Assembly (NCBI GenBank): GCA_902790525.1
Contig: CADASI010000038.1
Span: forward strand, 1-44,162
Source: an uncultured Eubacteriales bacterium
Lineage (GTDB): Bacteria; Bacillota; Clostridia; Christensenellales; Aristaeellaceae
Length of the DNA stretch: 44,162 nt
Reading direction: 5' to 3'
In this document: positions 32,786 to 40,890 of the stretch, piece by piece
Layout: each line of letters begins with the position of its first letter
How positions within the stretch are numbered: the first letter of the stretch is position 1
Position numbers and translations under genes: made by a program
Notes under the pieces: generated by a model
What the model was told of the DNA's origin: nothing
Seen by the model: the letters and a program-made list of their open reading frames with translations, nothing else
Databases searched by the model: none

Positions 32786-33799
32786 ATGGCTGTTAAAGTT
32801 GCTATTAATGGTTTTGGCCGTATCGGCCGTCTGGCTTTCCGTCAGATGTTCGGCGCTGAGGGCTATGAGATCGTTGCCATCAACGACCTGACCACCCCCA
32901 AGATGCTGGCGCACCTGCTCAAGTATGACTCCACGCAGGGCAACTACGCCCGCGACCACAAGGTGGACTTCACCGACAACTCCATCATCGTGGACGGCAA
33001 GGAGATCACCATCTACGCCAAGGCGAACGCCGCCGAGCTGCCCTGGGGCGAGCTGAAGGTGGACGTCGTCCTGGAGTGCACCGGCTTCTACACCAGCAAG
33101 GCCAAGGCCCAGGCGCACGTTGACGCCGGCGCCCGCAAGGTCGTCATTTCCGCTCCCGCTGGCAACGACCTGCCCACCATCGTCTACAACGTCAACCACA
33201 CCACCCTGAAGCCCGAGGATGCCATCATCTCCGCCGCTTCCTGCACCACCAACTGCCTGGCCCCCATGGCCAAGGCCCTGAACGACGGCTGGGCCATCGA
33301 GTCCGGCATCATGTGCACCATCCACGCCTACACCGGCGATCAGATGATCCTGGACGGCCCGCAGCGCAAGGGCGACCTGCGTCGCTCCCGTGCCGGCGCC
33401 TGCAACATCGTGCCCAACAGCACCGGCGCCGCCAAGGCCATCGGCCTGGTCATCCCCGAGCTGAACGGCAAGCTGATCGGCGCGGCCCAGCGCGTGCCCA
33501 CCCCGACCGGCTCCACCACCATCCTGAACGCCGTCATCGCCGGCCAGCCCTCCGTTGAGGAGATCAATGCCCAGATGAAGAGCGAAGTGACCGAGTCCTT
33601 CGGCTACAACGAGGACCAGATCGTTTCCTCCGACGTCATCGGCATGCGGTTCGGCAGCCTGTTCGACGCCACCCAGACCATGGTCAACAAGCTCGAGGGC
33701 GGCAAGAGCCAGGTGCAGGTCGTGTCCTGGTACGACAACGAGATGAGCTACGTGAGCCAGATGGTTCGCACCATCAAGTACTTCTCCGAGCTCAAGTAA
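32786..33799 (+). CDS. gap: Type I glyceraldehyde-3-phosphate dehydrogenase
   Basis: This glycolytic enzyme oxidises glyceraldehyde 3-phosphate to 1,3-bisphosphoglycerate with NAD. It is 337 residues long, the usual length. The Rossmann motif [10 protein letters not shown] is at the N-terminus, the catalytic cysteine lies in [13 protein letters not shown] (about residue 153), and the His and phosphate-binding segments follow in [23 protein letters not shown] and [14 protein letters not shown] lies 9 bases before the ATG at 32786. It stands alone between a promoter and a strong terminator. Codon use is strongly biased to C-ending codons, as expected for a highly expressed gene. Confidence 0.97.
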   Translation: MAVKVAINGFGRIGRLAFRQMFGAEGYEIVAINDLTTPKMLAHLLKYDSTQGNYARDHKVDFTDNSIIVDGKEITIYAKANAAELPWGELKVDVVLECTGFYTSKAKAQAHVDAGARKVVISAPAGNDLPTIVYNVNHTTLKPEDAIISAASCTTNCLAPMAKALNDGWAIESGIMCTIHAYTGDQMILDGPQRKGDLRRSRAGACNIVPNSTGAAKAIGLVIPELNGKLIGAAQRVPTPTGSTTILNAVIAGQPSVEEINAQMKSEVTESFGYNEDQIVSSDVIGMRFGSLFDATQTMVNKLEGGKSQVQVVSWYDNEMSYVSQMVRTIKYFSELK

Positions 33800-33815
33800 T
33801 CCCCAATAGACAACG

Positions 33816-33847
33816 CGCCCCGTTTCCGTAGGGAAGCGGGGCGTTTT
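33816..33847 (+). terminator. Terminator of gap
   Basis: CGCCCCGTTTCC (33816-33827) and GGAAGCGGGGCG (33832-33843) pair over 12 bp with one G-T, followed by TTTT, 17 bp after the gap stop. Confidence 0.9.
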
Positions 33848-33877
33848 ATCCATTCGGACGCGAGAGGAGGGAGCCCT

Positions 33878-34177
33878 TTGGCACGTCCCTATACGATCGA
33901 CCAGATCAAGGCGCGACTGACGCCCGTGTTCGTCCGGAACAACGTCCGCAGGGCCGTGCTGTTCGGCTCCTACGGCAAGGGAAGCGCCACGCCGGAGAGC
34001 GATATCGACATCCTCGTGGACAGCGGGCTGCCCGGCCTCTCCTTCTTCGGGCTTCTGGAGGACGTCTGCCGGTCCTTCGATTGCACGGTGGACCTGATCG
34101 ACACCCGGGATATCGTTCCCGGCTCGAGGATCGAGCGCGAAATACAGAAAACGGGGAAGGTCATCTATGAGCGATAA
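33878..34177 (+). CDS. MntA-like minimal nucleotidyltransferase
   Basis: A 99-residue protein with the minimal nucleotidyltransferase motif GSYGKGSATPESDIDILVD (G30, S31, D42, D44). Proteins of this kind (MntA) act as antitoxins that modify a partner HepT (HEPN RNase). The start is a TTG at 33878 with AGGAGGG upstream. The expected HepT gene follows only as a 20-codon stub overlapping the end of this gene, so this appears to be an orphan antitoxin-type gene. Confidence 0.8.
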   Translation: MARPYTIDQIKARLTPVFVRNNVRRAVLFGSYGKGSATPESDIDILVDSGLPGLSFFGLLEDVCRSFDCTVDLIDTRDIVPGSRIEREIQKTGKVIYER

Positions 34178-34229
34178 GCGAAACGCGCTGTCGCTTATTT
34201 TGAATTATATCACTGAAACCAATCATTAA
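34167..34229 (+). pseudogene. Truncated HepT-like stub
   Basis: An ATG overlapping the end of the nucleotidyltransferase gene opens a 20-codon frame (MSDKRNALSLILNYITETNH) that looks like the first helix of a HepT protein and then stops. A terminator follows at once. I infer deletion of the rest of the toxin gene; the stub is too short for certainty. Confidence 0.4.
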
Positions 34230-34233
34230 AAGC

Positions 34234-34264
34234 AAAAGGCGGAACGCTCGTTTCCGTCTTTTGT
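34234..34264 (+). terminator. Bidirectional terminator
   Basis: AAAAGGCGGAA and TTCCGTCTTTT pair across the loop CGCTCGT, with T-rich ends on both strands. It serves the nucleotidyltransferase transcript and the leftward CopG-like gene. Confidence 0.65.
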
Positions 34265-34447
34265 TTACTCTATCTCTATGTTTTCCACGCCGTGGGCGAG
34301 GATGAGGTTAATCAGTTCGTTGCGGGAGTAGTTGGTCTCGGCGGCGATGCGGTCCAGTTCCGCGAGGGTTTCTTCTTTGATGCGGACTGATATGACTTTA
34401 TAGCCATCTTCGCCGCGACGCTTGATCTTTAGAACATTGTCAGTCAT
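34265..34447 (-). CDS. Ribbon-helix-helix (CopG-type) small protein
   Basis: A 60-residue protein with KVISVRIKEETLAELDRIAA followed by TNYSRNELINLILAHGVE, the strand-helix-helix pattern of CopG/Arc-type DNA-binding proteins and many antitoxins. I use the ATG at 34447; a GTG at 34453 with AAAGG 6 bases upstream is equally possible. Its own TATAAT (34482-34477) faces left, divergent from the strong rightward promoter at 34485, so it may repress that promoter. No toxin partner is adjacent on its strand. Confidence 0.75.
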   Translation of the reverse strand: MTDNVLKIKRRGEDGYKVISVRIKEETLAELDRIAAETNYSRNELINLILAHGVENIEIE

Positions 34448-34484
34448 AGGCACACCTAACCTTTCTTAACACTATCATTATATA

Positions 34485-34514
34485 TTGACAAAGGTTTGAT
34501 TGATATGCTATAAT
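34485..34514 (+). promoter_or_regulatory. Consensus promoter of the HEPN-like gene
   Basis: TTGACA (34485-34490), an 18-bp spacer and TATAAT (34509-34514), both perfect. It drives the two genes at 34594-35840. Confidence 0.8.
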
Positions 34515-34593
34515 GAAATATGAAGTTTAATATCGTTTTATATCCATTCAATATTCACTGATGATTTAACACTACAAGGGAGGGTGGAATGCG

Positions 34594-35061
34594 TTGGGCG
34601 AGGCTAACAATCAGTTGAAGTATGGAAACTACACAGAGCAGATGGGACGATTGAAGAAGGCGATGGGGAGTGGTTTCTATCTGGAAGCCATGTTTATCGA
34701 ATATGCTGTGATTGAGGACAGGACAGAATCCATCTTGCGGCACGCTGGCGTCTTCAACTCAGAGAAGCATAACACGCTGGCACGAAAGCTAAATCGCATT
34801 GCTGATTTGGCGAGAGGTAAGAAAGCCCTGCTGCGAAAATACATCACAGTCGAGACAGTCGATGAAATCAGAACATGGAAGGGGGAACGCAACAGATTAA
34901 TACACGCCCTGTTGGACCAGGACCTTTCGACAGATGAGTTGGAACAGATTGCCAAAGAGGGGCAGAGGTTGGCAAAGCTGCTTTGCTCCAAGGCGACTTC
35001 ATACAGAGGGGCATTGGAGAGAGAACGACAGAAGAACGAGAATGGAGGCGACATTCGATGA
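34594..35061 (+). CDS. HEPN-like helical protein
   Basis: A 155-residue helical protein. EIRTWKGERNRLIHALLDQD contains R99-x4-H104, the HEPN ribonuclease motif, and the surrounding helix pattern agrees with HEPN folds. The frame requires the TTG at 34594, with AAGGGAGGG about 9 bases upstream; an ATG at 34590 is out of frame. The next gene starts inside its stop (4-bp overlap). A ribonuclease or toxin-like role is inferred from the motif alone. Confidence 0.65.
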   Translation: MGEANNQLKYGNYTEQMGRLKKAMGSGFYLEAMFIEYAVIEDRTESILRHAGVFNSEKHNTLARKLNRIADLARGKKALLRKYITVETVDEIRTWKGERNRLIHALLDQDLSTDELEQIAKEGQRLAKLLCSKATSYRGALERERQKNENGGDIR

Positions 35062-35840
35062 AAAAGATGCTTTGCGTTTTGATGGTTGCTTTGCTGTTGA
35101 TGGGAACAGCATTTGCCGAAGAGATTACCATATTGGGCAATACCGAAGACAGATTCTCAATTAGAAATGGAATAATGTTTGGAATGTCAAGAAAAGAAGT
35201 TGAAGCAATAGAGAGCAGCAATGATAATGGGGAATATGAAATAGAAGAAGATAGTACATGGTATTTTCGGAATACAGTTGCTGGAATAGATAATGGATGG
35301 ATAGAATATGTATTTGATAATGATGAATTATCGCGTATTAGATACAATTGGATCATGTACTGGGATAAAACAGCAAAGATGCACCACGCAACCCCATTTG
35401 ACCTGAATGATGAAAACACTGTGAAAAAGAGATGTGTTGAGAATTACAATACACTTGTTGAAAGCTTAGATGAAAAATATGATTGTATTGGATATATGAG
35501 TTCTGTAGATGATGATAAAATCATAGATATCGGCAGTCTCGATATGTCAGTTAAAAATATGGTAAAAGAAAAGTCTATAACATATTATGATGTGAATACT
35601 AATGAATATGATTTAGTTGGTTATCGGGAGTATTTAACTCATGATGGAGAGAATTATGCGGTGATTCTAATAGGTTGCTATGATATAAATATGTATGGGT
35701 ATACTTTCGCTGATGGATGGGTACATATGGGTATTGAACATGCAATTAGAATAGAGTTTTGTCCAGTAGATAAAGAGATTATTGAAAACATAATAAAAGA
35801 TGAAAATAGTAGGGTAGAACAGAGAAAGAACGATCTATAA
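35058..35840 (+). CDS. Secreted hypothetical protein
   Basis: A 260-residue protein with a clear signal peptide (MKKMLCVLMVALLLMGTAFA, cut likely after AFA). The mature part is acidic and rich in Asp, Asn, Tyr and Ile, without a motif I recognise. The start at 35058 has GGAGG upstream and overlaps the HEPN-like gene by 4 bp. From about 35130 on the DNA is much more AT-rich than the surrounding chromosome, which points to recent acquisition. Followed by a recombinase remnant. Confidence 0.7.
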   Translation: MKKMLCVLMVALLLMGTAFAEEITILGNTEDRFSIRNGIMFGMSRKEVEAIESSNDNGEYEIEEDSTWYFRNTVAGIDNGWIEYVFDNDELSRIRYNWIMYWDKTAKMHHATPFDLNDENTVKKRCVENYNTLVESLDEKYDCIGYMSSVDDDKIIDIGSLDMSVKNMVKEKSITYYDVNTNEYDLVGYREYLTHDGENYAVILIGCYDINMYGYTFADGWVHMGIEHAIRIEFCPVDKEIIENIIKDENSRVEQRKNDL

Positions 35841-35861
35841 AGCTCAGTAGCCCCTGACGTT

Positions 35862-35996
35862 TTATATAGCCCCCTGCCTCGCCCTCACCAACGTGCTTTT
35901 GCTAATCCCTGTCATTTTCTGGACCAGTCCATAACTCTTGCCAGAAGCCAGCAGGTCGAGGGCATGGGACAGGTAGACATTTGGATATCTATGGAT
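35862..35996 (-). pseudogene. C-terminal remnant of a serine recombinase
   Basis: On the minus strand the frame ending at the TAA at 35862 reads SHALDLLASGKSYGLVQKMT then GISKSTLVRARQGAI, the helix-turn-helix tail typical of resolvase/invertase-type recombinases. Upstream the frame meets a stop within about 45 codons and no catalytic domain is present. It marks an old mobile-element event next to the AT-rich gene pair. The rest of the 35841-36128 gap holds only the terminator. Confidence 0.6.
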
Positions 35997-36078
35997 CAGT
36001 CATCCATGAAGTCAGAGGTTTGCGGATAATGATCTTCCTCATAGGCGGTTATTCCGAAAACCATATAGATGAAGCAAA

Positions 36079-36120
36079 ACCGCCCGTCCTTAAATCAAAG
36101 GGTCGGGCGGTCGTTTTTTT
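36079..36120 (-). terminator. Terminator of the kdu operon (bidirectional)
   Basis: ACCGCCCGTCC (36079-36089) and GGGTCGGGCGGT (36100-36111) form a GC-rich stem. The minus-strand end reads TTTTGC and the plus-strand end has eight T. It lies just after the kduD stop. Confidence 0.75.
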
Positions 36121-36128
36121 TATTTGCT

Positions 36129-36932
36129 TTACGGCTGCTTGCCGATATAGGCCAGTATGCCGCCATCGACATAGAGCACATGGCCATTGACGAAGTTGGA
36201 GGCGTCGGAGGCCAGGAACACGGCGGGGCCCATGAGGTCATCGGTGGTGCCCCAGCGGGCGGCGGGGGTCTTGGCGACGATAAACTGATCGAAGGGATGG
36301 CGGCTGCCGTCGGGCTGGCGCTCCCTGAGCGGCGCGGTCTGGGGGGTGGCGATGTAGCCGGGGCCGATGCCGTTGCACTGGATATTGAACTCGCCGTACT
36401 CGGAGCAGATGTTGCGGGTCAGCATCTTGAGGCCGCCCTTGGCCGCGGCGTAGGCGGACACGGTCTCGCGGCCCAGCTCGGACATCATGGAGCAGATGTT
36501 GATGATCTTGCCGTGGCCCTTCCTGATCATGGAGGGGATGACGGCCTTGGCCACGATGAACGGGGCCACCAGGTCCACGTTGATGACCTTGCTGAACTCG
36601 GAAGCGGGCATTTCGCACATGGGGATGCGGCGGATGATGCCGGCGTTGTTGACCAGTATGTCCACCACGCCGACCTCGGCCTCGATCTTCTTGACCAGCG
36701 CCTGCACGGCGGCCTCGTCGGTCACGTCGCACACGTAGCCGCGGGCGTCGATGCCGGCCTCCTTGTAGGCGGCCAGGCCCTTGTCCACCAGCTCCTGGTT
36801 GATGTCGTTGAACACGATCCTCGCGCCGCTGTGGGCGTAGGCGGTGGCGATGGCGAAGCCGATGCCGTAGCTCGCGCCGGTGATCCAGGCGATCTTGCCC
36901 TCAAGGCTGAAGTTCTTCATAAAATCGTTCAT
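36129..36932 (-). CDS. kduD: SDR oxidoreductase, 2-dehydro-3-deoxy-D-gluconate 5-dehydrogenase (KduD) or gluconate 5-dehydrogenase
   Basis: A 267-residue short-chain dehydrogenase with the cofactor motif TGASYGIG (about 19-26), NNAG near 95, catalytic Ser in ICSMMSELG and YxxxK in YAAAKGG. Its position 14 bp after kduI argues for KduD, which reduces 2,5-diketo-3-deoxygluconate from uronate breakdown; close clostridial homologues are also named gluconate 5-dehydrogenase. AAGGAGG lies before the ATG. It is co-transcribed with kduI and ends at a strong hairpin. Acts in the cytoplasm. Confidence 0.88.
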   Translation of the reverse strand: MNDFMKNFSLEGKIAWITGASYGIGFAIATAYAHSGARIVFNDINQELVDKGLAAYKEAGIDARGYVCDVTDEAAVQALVKKIEAEVGVVDILVNNAGIIRRIPMCEMPASEFSKVINVDLVAPFIVAKAVIPSMIRKGHGKIINICSMMSELGRETVSAYAAAKGGLKMLTRNICSEYGEFNIQCNGIGPGYIATPQTAPLRERQPDGSRHPFDQFIVAKTPAARWGTTDDLMGPAVFLASDASNFVNGHVLYVDGGILAYIGKQP

Positions 36933-36946
36933 GGGATATCTCCTCC

Positions 36947-37789
36947 TTAACGCAGTTCGGTGGTGGGTATGTTGTCCATGTCGTCAAAGGCCTGGTTCTC
37001 GCCGCCCATGGCCCAGATGAAGGTGTAGTTGCCGGTGCCCGCGCCGGCGTGGATGGACCAGGAGGGGCTGATGACGGCCTGCTCGTTGAGCATCACCACG
37101 TGGCGGGTCTCGTTGGGCTCGCCCATGAAGTGGAACACCACGTTGTCCTTCGGCACCTCGAAGTAGAAGTACACCTCCATGCGCCGCTCGTGGGTGTGGG
37201 CGGGCATGGTGTTCCACACGCTGCCGGGCTCGAGTACAGTCATGCCCATGGAGAGCTGGCAGGTCTTCAATACGTCGGGGTGGATGAACTGGTTGATCAC
37301 GCGCTTGTTGCTGGTTTCCGCCGCGCCGCAGGGCTTCTTGGCCGCGTCGGCGATCTTGATGAGCCGGTTTTCATAGCGGGTGTGCGCCGGGGCGGACACC
37401 AGGTAGAACTTGGCGGGCTTCGTCGGGTCGTCGGAGGCAAACACGACCTCCTTCGCGCCCATGGTGAGGTACAGGCAGTCCTTGTAGCCCAGCGCGTACG
37501 TCACGCCGTCCACCGTCACCGTGCCCGCGCCGCCGACGTTGAACATGCCGGCCTCGCGGCGCTCCAGGAAGGCGTGGGTGCCGAAGCAGTGCCACACGTC
37601 GATGCCGTCGTCGATGGGCAGCGGCCTGTCCGCGGGCATGATGCCCACCGTGACCATGCGGTCCACGTGGCTGTACACCGGCGTCACCTTGCCCGGCACG
37701 AACAGGGTTTCGATCAGGAACTCCCTCCGCACCTCCTCGGTGGTGTAGCGTCTGAAGTCGCGCTGGTTGCAGGAATAGCGAATATCCAT
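36947..37789 (-). CDS. kduI: 5-dehydro-4-deoxy-D-glucuronate isomerase
   Basis: KduI isomerises 5-keto-4-deoxyuronate, the unsaturated-uronate product of pectin or glycosaminoglycan breakdown, to 2,5-diketo-3-deoxygluconate for KduD. The 280-residue length and the cupin features fit the family: SVWNTMPAHTHERRMEVYFY with zinc-binding His and Glu, then SPSWSIHAGAGTGNYTFIWA. GGGGG lies before the ATG. A perfect TTGACA-17-TATAAT promoter stands about 40 bp upstream. No sugar lyase or transporter gene is in the window. Confidence 0.95.
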   Translation of the reverse strand: MDIRYSCNQRDFRRYTTEEVRREFLIETLFVPGKVTPVYSHVDRMVTVGIMPADRPLPIDDGIDVWHCFGTHAFLERREAGMFNVGGAGTVTVDGVTYALGYKDCLYLTMGAKEVVFASDDPTKPAKFYLVSAPAHTRYENRLIKIADAAKKPCGAAETSNKRVINQFIHPDVLKTCQLSMGMTVLEPGSVWNTMPAHTHERRMEVYFYFEVPKDNVVFHFMGEPNETRHVVMLNEQAVISPSWSIHAGAGTGNYTFIWAMGGENQAFDDMDNIPTTELR

Positions 37790-37827
37790 TGGTATGACCC
37801 CCTATTTCTTGTCATTTCCTGATTACA

Positions 37828-37856
37828 ATTATAGCATCCCTCCCGATCAGTGTCAA
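37828..37856 (-). promoter_or_regulatory. Promoter of kduI-kduD
   Basis: Minus-strand TTGACA (37856-37851), a 17-bp spacer and TATAAT (37833-37828), both perfect. Confidence 0.85.
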
Positions 37857-37876
37857 CGATTGCGGCAGGGTTTCTG

Positions 37877-37906
37877 TTGACAGCGCGGGGCGCGAGAGGG
37901 TATAAT
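37877..37906 (+). promoter_or_regulatory. Promoter of the secreted metalloprotease gene
   Basis: TTGACA (37877-37882), an 18-bp spacer and TATAAT (37901-37906), both perfect. It is divergent from the kdu promoter, with only 20 bp between the two -35 boxes. Confidence 0.85.
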
Positions 37907-37983
37907 CGGACGTGGAAGAAGCCGGAAGGGGCGCGGGTTGCGCGCCGGACCGGCACCACATCTGAACGGCGAACGGGTGAGGC

Positions 37984-40734
37984 ATGATGAAGCAAAAACT
38001 GATCAGTCTGCTGTTGATCGTGACGCTGCTGTGCGGGTGGGCGACGGCCCCGGCACAGGCGGAGATCGAGGTGGAGACGCTGGAGAAGCTGGTTTCCGAC
38101 GCGGTGGAGGACGAGCGCCTGAGCCACGCGGCGGAGGAGGCGGTCATCGGCGCGATCGAGATCGCGGACCTGGACGCCCCCCGCCCCGGCGCGGCCTTCG
38201 ACACCGAGGCGACCGTCATTGGCGTCCGCGCCGACGGCGTGGGCGAGGTCCGCTGGCGCACGCCGGTGATCTGGACCGACGCAGCGGGCAACCTCATCGA
38301 CACCGCCCGCGCGGGGCAGCGCTGCATGCCCTTCATCACGCTGTTCGTGCCGGAGAGTTACACGCTCGTCGGCGAGGAGGTGCGCGAGCAGGCCAACATC
38401 ACCCTGCCCGCGTTCTTCGCCGAGGCCACGGAGAAGAACGGCACGCTGTACTTCCTGGAGGCCCCGAACAGCGGCCTGGTGTTCATCACCGGCACGCTGA
38501 CCGTGCCCGGCGCCGCCGTCGCGACCCGGGACGCGGGAGGCCGCGCGCAGGTCGGGCGGAAGGCGCGAAAGCAGCCCGAGGCGCCCACCGCCACGCCGCA
38601 GGCCACGCTGTCGCCCGAGCTGATGGTCCACACCAATCAGGAGACGGTGGACCTCTACGGCCCGGAGTACGTGGGCGATCTGATCGAGATCGTCAAAAAC
38701 GTCATCGAACCCAGGGCCGTCAACATGCTCGTCGACGCCTTCCCGGTGTACCGCGAGGCGCTGCAGCGGGGCGAGCTGAGCGGCGGCATCGGCTTCTTCG
38801 TCGAAAAGCAGCAGAACACCATCGCCTACCTCAAGTGCGCCACGCTGGTCTACAAGAACAGCGGCAGGACGGCGGGCAAGGCGATGCGCGTGGTGGTCAA
38901 CGCGGACTTCTTCGCCGTCTGGGACGCGGAGCGGGGCAAGTACACGTTCAACGAGGAACGCCGCGCCGACCTGGAGTTCACCATCACCCACGAGATACTG
39001 CACGCCACCATGTACGACTACGTCCCCAACGGCATGCTGGGCGTGGACGACCAGGGCGTCAGGACGCCGGAGAACAAGTTCCCGCTCTGGTTCCGGGAGG
39101 GCACCGCCACCACGGTGGACAACGCCTTCCGCTACCGGCGCAACGACCTGCTGTACCTGTGCCTCGACATCGACCGCTATCAGAGCGAAAACACCGCCTA
39201 CGTCAGCTTCACCCCGGAGCGCATGATCGCCAATTACAGCCGCCTGGCCGGGCTGTACGGCATCAACGGCCAGGCGGAGAGCGACCGGCACGCCTACACC
39301 TCGGGCTACCTCGCCTCGCTGTACCTGATGCAGCTCGCCAGCGAGACCGTCAGGGGCGACCGGCACGTCGCCGGCCGCGAGACCTACCAGAGCGGCGACA
39401 TGCGCGAGGGCTTCAATTACATCCTCGGGGAGCTGCACGACGGCCGCAGCCTCGACCAGATCATCGCGAAGATCTCCCCGTCCGACGCGGACGGAAACCC
39501 CGTCTACCAGAGCCTCGCCGACTTCCAGGCGCGCTTCCTGGCCGAGAGCGACCGGGACTTCTCCGCGTCCTTCTGCGCCAACTTCCTCAGATACCTGAAC
39601 AGCCTGAGCGCCAACGGGGTGCACTCCTGGGGCTGCATACTCATCGACTTCGACGACATGCGCACGACACTGTTCAACGACGGCAACGCGCCCGTGGACG
39701 CCCTGGCCTACAAGATCCAGAACACCGGCGACTACGTCAGGTCCGACGCGCCCACCGACTTCGACACCGGCGGCGCGACCATTCCCGGGCCCGGGGACGA
39801 GGCCGTCGCCGCAAAGGACGGGGCGGACGGCGGGGACGTGCCCGACATCGGGGACGATTTCATCGTCGAGGAGGAAACCCCGGCGGAGGAGGATCCCGAC
39901 GTCGACGTCGCGCCCGAAACTGACGATGCGCCGGACGCCGGGGACGCACCCGCGACAGAGGACGATCCCGCGACGGAGGACGAACCTGCGACGGAAGATG
40001 TACCTTCGACGGAAGATGCGCCCGCGACAGAAGATGCGCCCGCGACGGAAGATGTACCCAAGACAGAGGATGAACCTGATATCGCGGACGCGCCCGGTAC
40101 GGAGGAAGCCCCCGACGCCGAGGGAGAGCCCGTCCTCGAGGAACAGCCCGGGCATGAAGCGGAGCCCGGGGAGTCACCAAAGACTGAGGACGAAGACAAA
40201 CCCGAAGAGCCGCAGAAGAGCGAGGACGAAAACAAGCCCGAAGAGCCGCAGAAGAGCGAGGACGAAAACAAGCCCGAAGAACAGCCCGTGGCCGAGCCGG
40301 AGCATAAGTCCGAAGAGCAGCCCAAGGCTGAACCCGAGCACAAGTCCGAGGAGCAACCCAAGGCTGAACCCGAGCACAAGCCCGAGGAACAGCCCAAGAC
40401 TGAACCCGAGCACAAGTCCGAGGAGCAACCAAAAACAGAGGAGAAGCCGAAGGCAGAAGAAAAGCCCAAGGCGGAGGAGAAGCCCAAGGCCGAGGAGAAG
40501 CCCAAGGCCGAGGAGAAGCCCAAGGCCGAGGAGAAGCCAAAAGCGGAAGAAAAGCCCAAGGCCGAGGAGAAGCCCAAGGCGGAGGAGCCGAAGGCAGAAT
40601 CGGCCCCCGCGCCGGCCCCCGCCCCGGCGGTCGAGGAAGCGCCCGCCCCGCCGCCACCCCCGCCGCCACCGCCGGAGGCCCCCAGCGCGCCCGAGGAACC
40701 CGCGCCCGAGGAACCCGCCCCGGCAGAAGGATGA
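37984..40734 (+). CDS. Secreted gluzincin-type metalloprotease with long acidic and Pro-rich repeat tail
   Basis: A 916-residue exported protein. The signal peptide (KLISLLLIVTLLCGWATAPAQA) ends near residue 26. A metalloprotease domain follows, with HEILH (H336, E337, H340) and a distant Glu in WFREGTA (E372), the spacing of a gluzincin zinc site. From about residue 600 to the end the sequence is low-complexity: ATEDAP units, KPEEPQKSEDEN units, 13-residue AEPEHKSEEQPK-type units, eight or so KAEEKP units, then a proline tract. That tail could span or bind the cell wall; no sorting motif is visible. It is preceded by a perfect promoter and followed by a MITE. Long frames on the opposite strand are codon shadows. 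Confidence 0.8.
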   Translation: MMKQKLISLLLIVTLLCGWATAPAQAEIEVETLEKLVSDAVEDERLSHAAEEAVIGAIEIADLDAPRPGAAFDTEATVIGVRADGVGEVRWRTPVIWTDAAGNLIDTARAGQRCMPFITLFVPESYTLVGEEVREQANITLPAFFAEATEKNGTLYFLEAPNSGLVFITGTLTVPGAAVATRDAGGRAQVGRKARKQPEAPTATPQATLSPELMVHTNQETVDLYGPEYVGDLIEIVKNVIEPRAVNMLVDAFPVYREALQRGELSGGIGFFVEKQQNTIAYLKCATLVYKNSGRTAGKAMRVVVNADFFAVWDAERGKYTFNEERRADLEFTITHEILHATMYDYVPNGMLGVDDQGVRTPENKFPLWFREGTATTVDNAFRYRRNDLLYLCLDIDRYQSENTAYVSFTPERMIANYSRLAGLYGINGQAESDRHAYTSGYLASLYLMQLASETVRGDRHVAGRETYQSGDMREGFNYILGELHDGRSLDQIIAKISPSDADGNPVYQSLADFQARFLAESDRDFSASFCANFLRYLNSLSANGVHSWGCILIDFDDMRTTLFNDGNAPVDALAYKIQNTGDYVRSDAPTDFDTGGATIPGPGDEAVAAKDGADGGDVPDIGDDFIVEEETPAEEDPDVDVAPETDDAPDAGDAPATEDDPATEDEPATEDVPSTEDAPATEDAPATEDVPKTEDEPDIADAPGTEEAPDAEGEPVLEEQPGHEAEPGESPKTEDEDKPEEPQKSEDENKPEEPQKSEDENKPEEQPVAEPEHKSEEQPKAEPEHKSEEQPKAEPEHKPEEQPKTEPEHKSEEQPKTEEKPKAEEKPKAEEKPKAEEKPKAEEKPKAEEKPKAEEKPKAEEKPKAEEPKAESAPAPAPAPAVEEAPAPPPPPPPPPEAPSAPEEPAPEEPAPAEG
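40300..40580 (+). repeat. In-gene tandem repeats of the protease tail
   Basis: About 39-bp units (GAGCACAAGTCCGAGGAGCA-type) are repeated four times, followed by 18-bp units (GAGAAGCCCAAGGCCGAG) repeated about eight times with little variation. Such near-identical short units are prone to copy-number change. Confidence 0.85.
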
Positions 40735-40743
40735 TCATATAAA

Positions 40744-40875
40744 AGGGGCTGTCTCAAAACGAATCAACGCCGTACAATTCACCGTAGGGGCGGCATTCAT
40801 GCCGCCCGCGGACGCCATAAATGGCGTCCCTACGGATCGATTGTATCGCATGCTCGTCGTTTTGAGACAGCCCCT
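40744..40875. repeat. 132-bp MITE with perfect 19-bp terminal inverted repeats
   Basis: AGGGGCTGTCTCAAAACGA (40744-40762) and its exact inverse at 40857-40875 enclose 94 bp without ORF. The interior holds further hairpins (CCGTAGGG/CCCTACGG, GGGCGGCAT/ATGCCGCCC). The ends resemble insertion-sequence termini, so it is probably a non-autonomous element moved by a transposase elsewhere. Between two convergent genes it would also act as a strong terminator. Confidence 0.85.
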
Positions 40876-40890
40876 CCTTGTTGTTTTGCG

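Noticed and set aside
37714-40155. 813-codon frame on the minus strand
   Set aside because: It overlaps the kduI start and the protease gene antisense. The Arg/Val/Gly-rich composition is typical of shadows in GC-rich DNA.
39732-40757. 341-codon Ser/Gly-rich frame on the minus strand
   Set aside because: It is the mirror of the protease repeat tail; low complexity is inherited from the opposite strand and there is no ribosome site.
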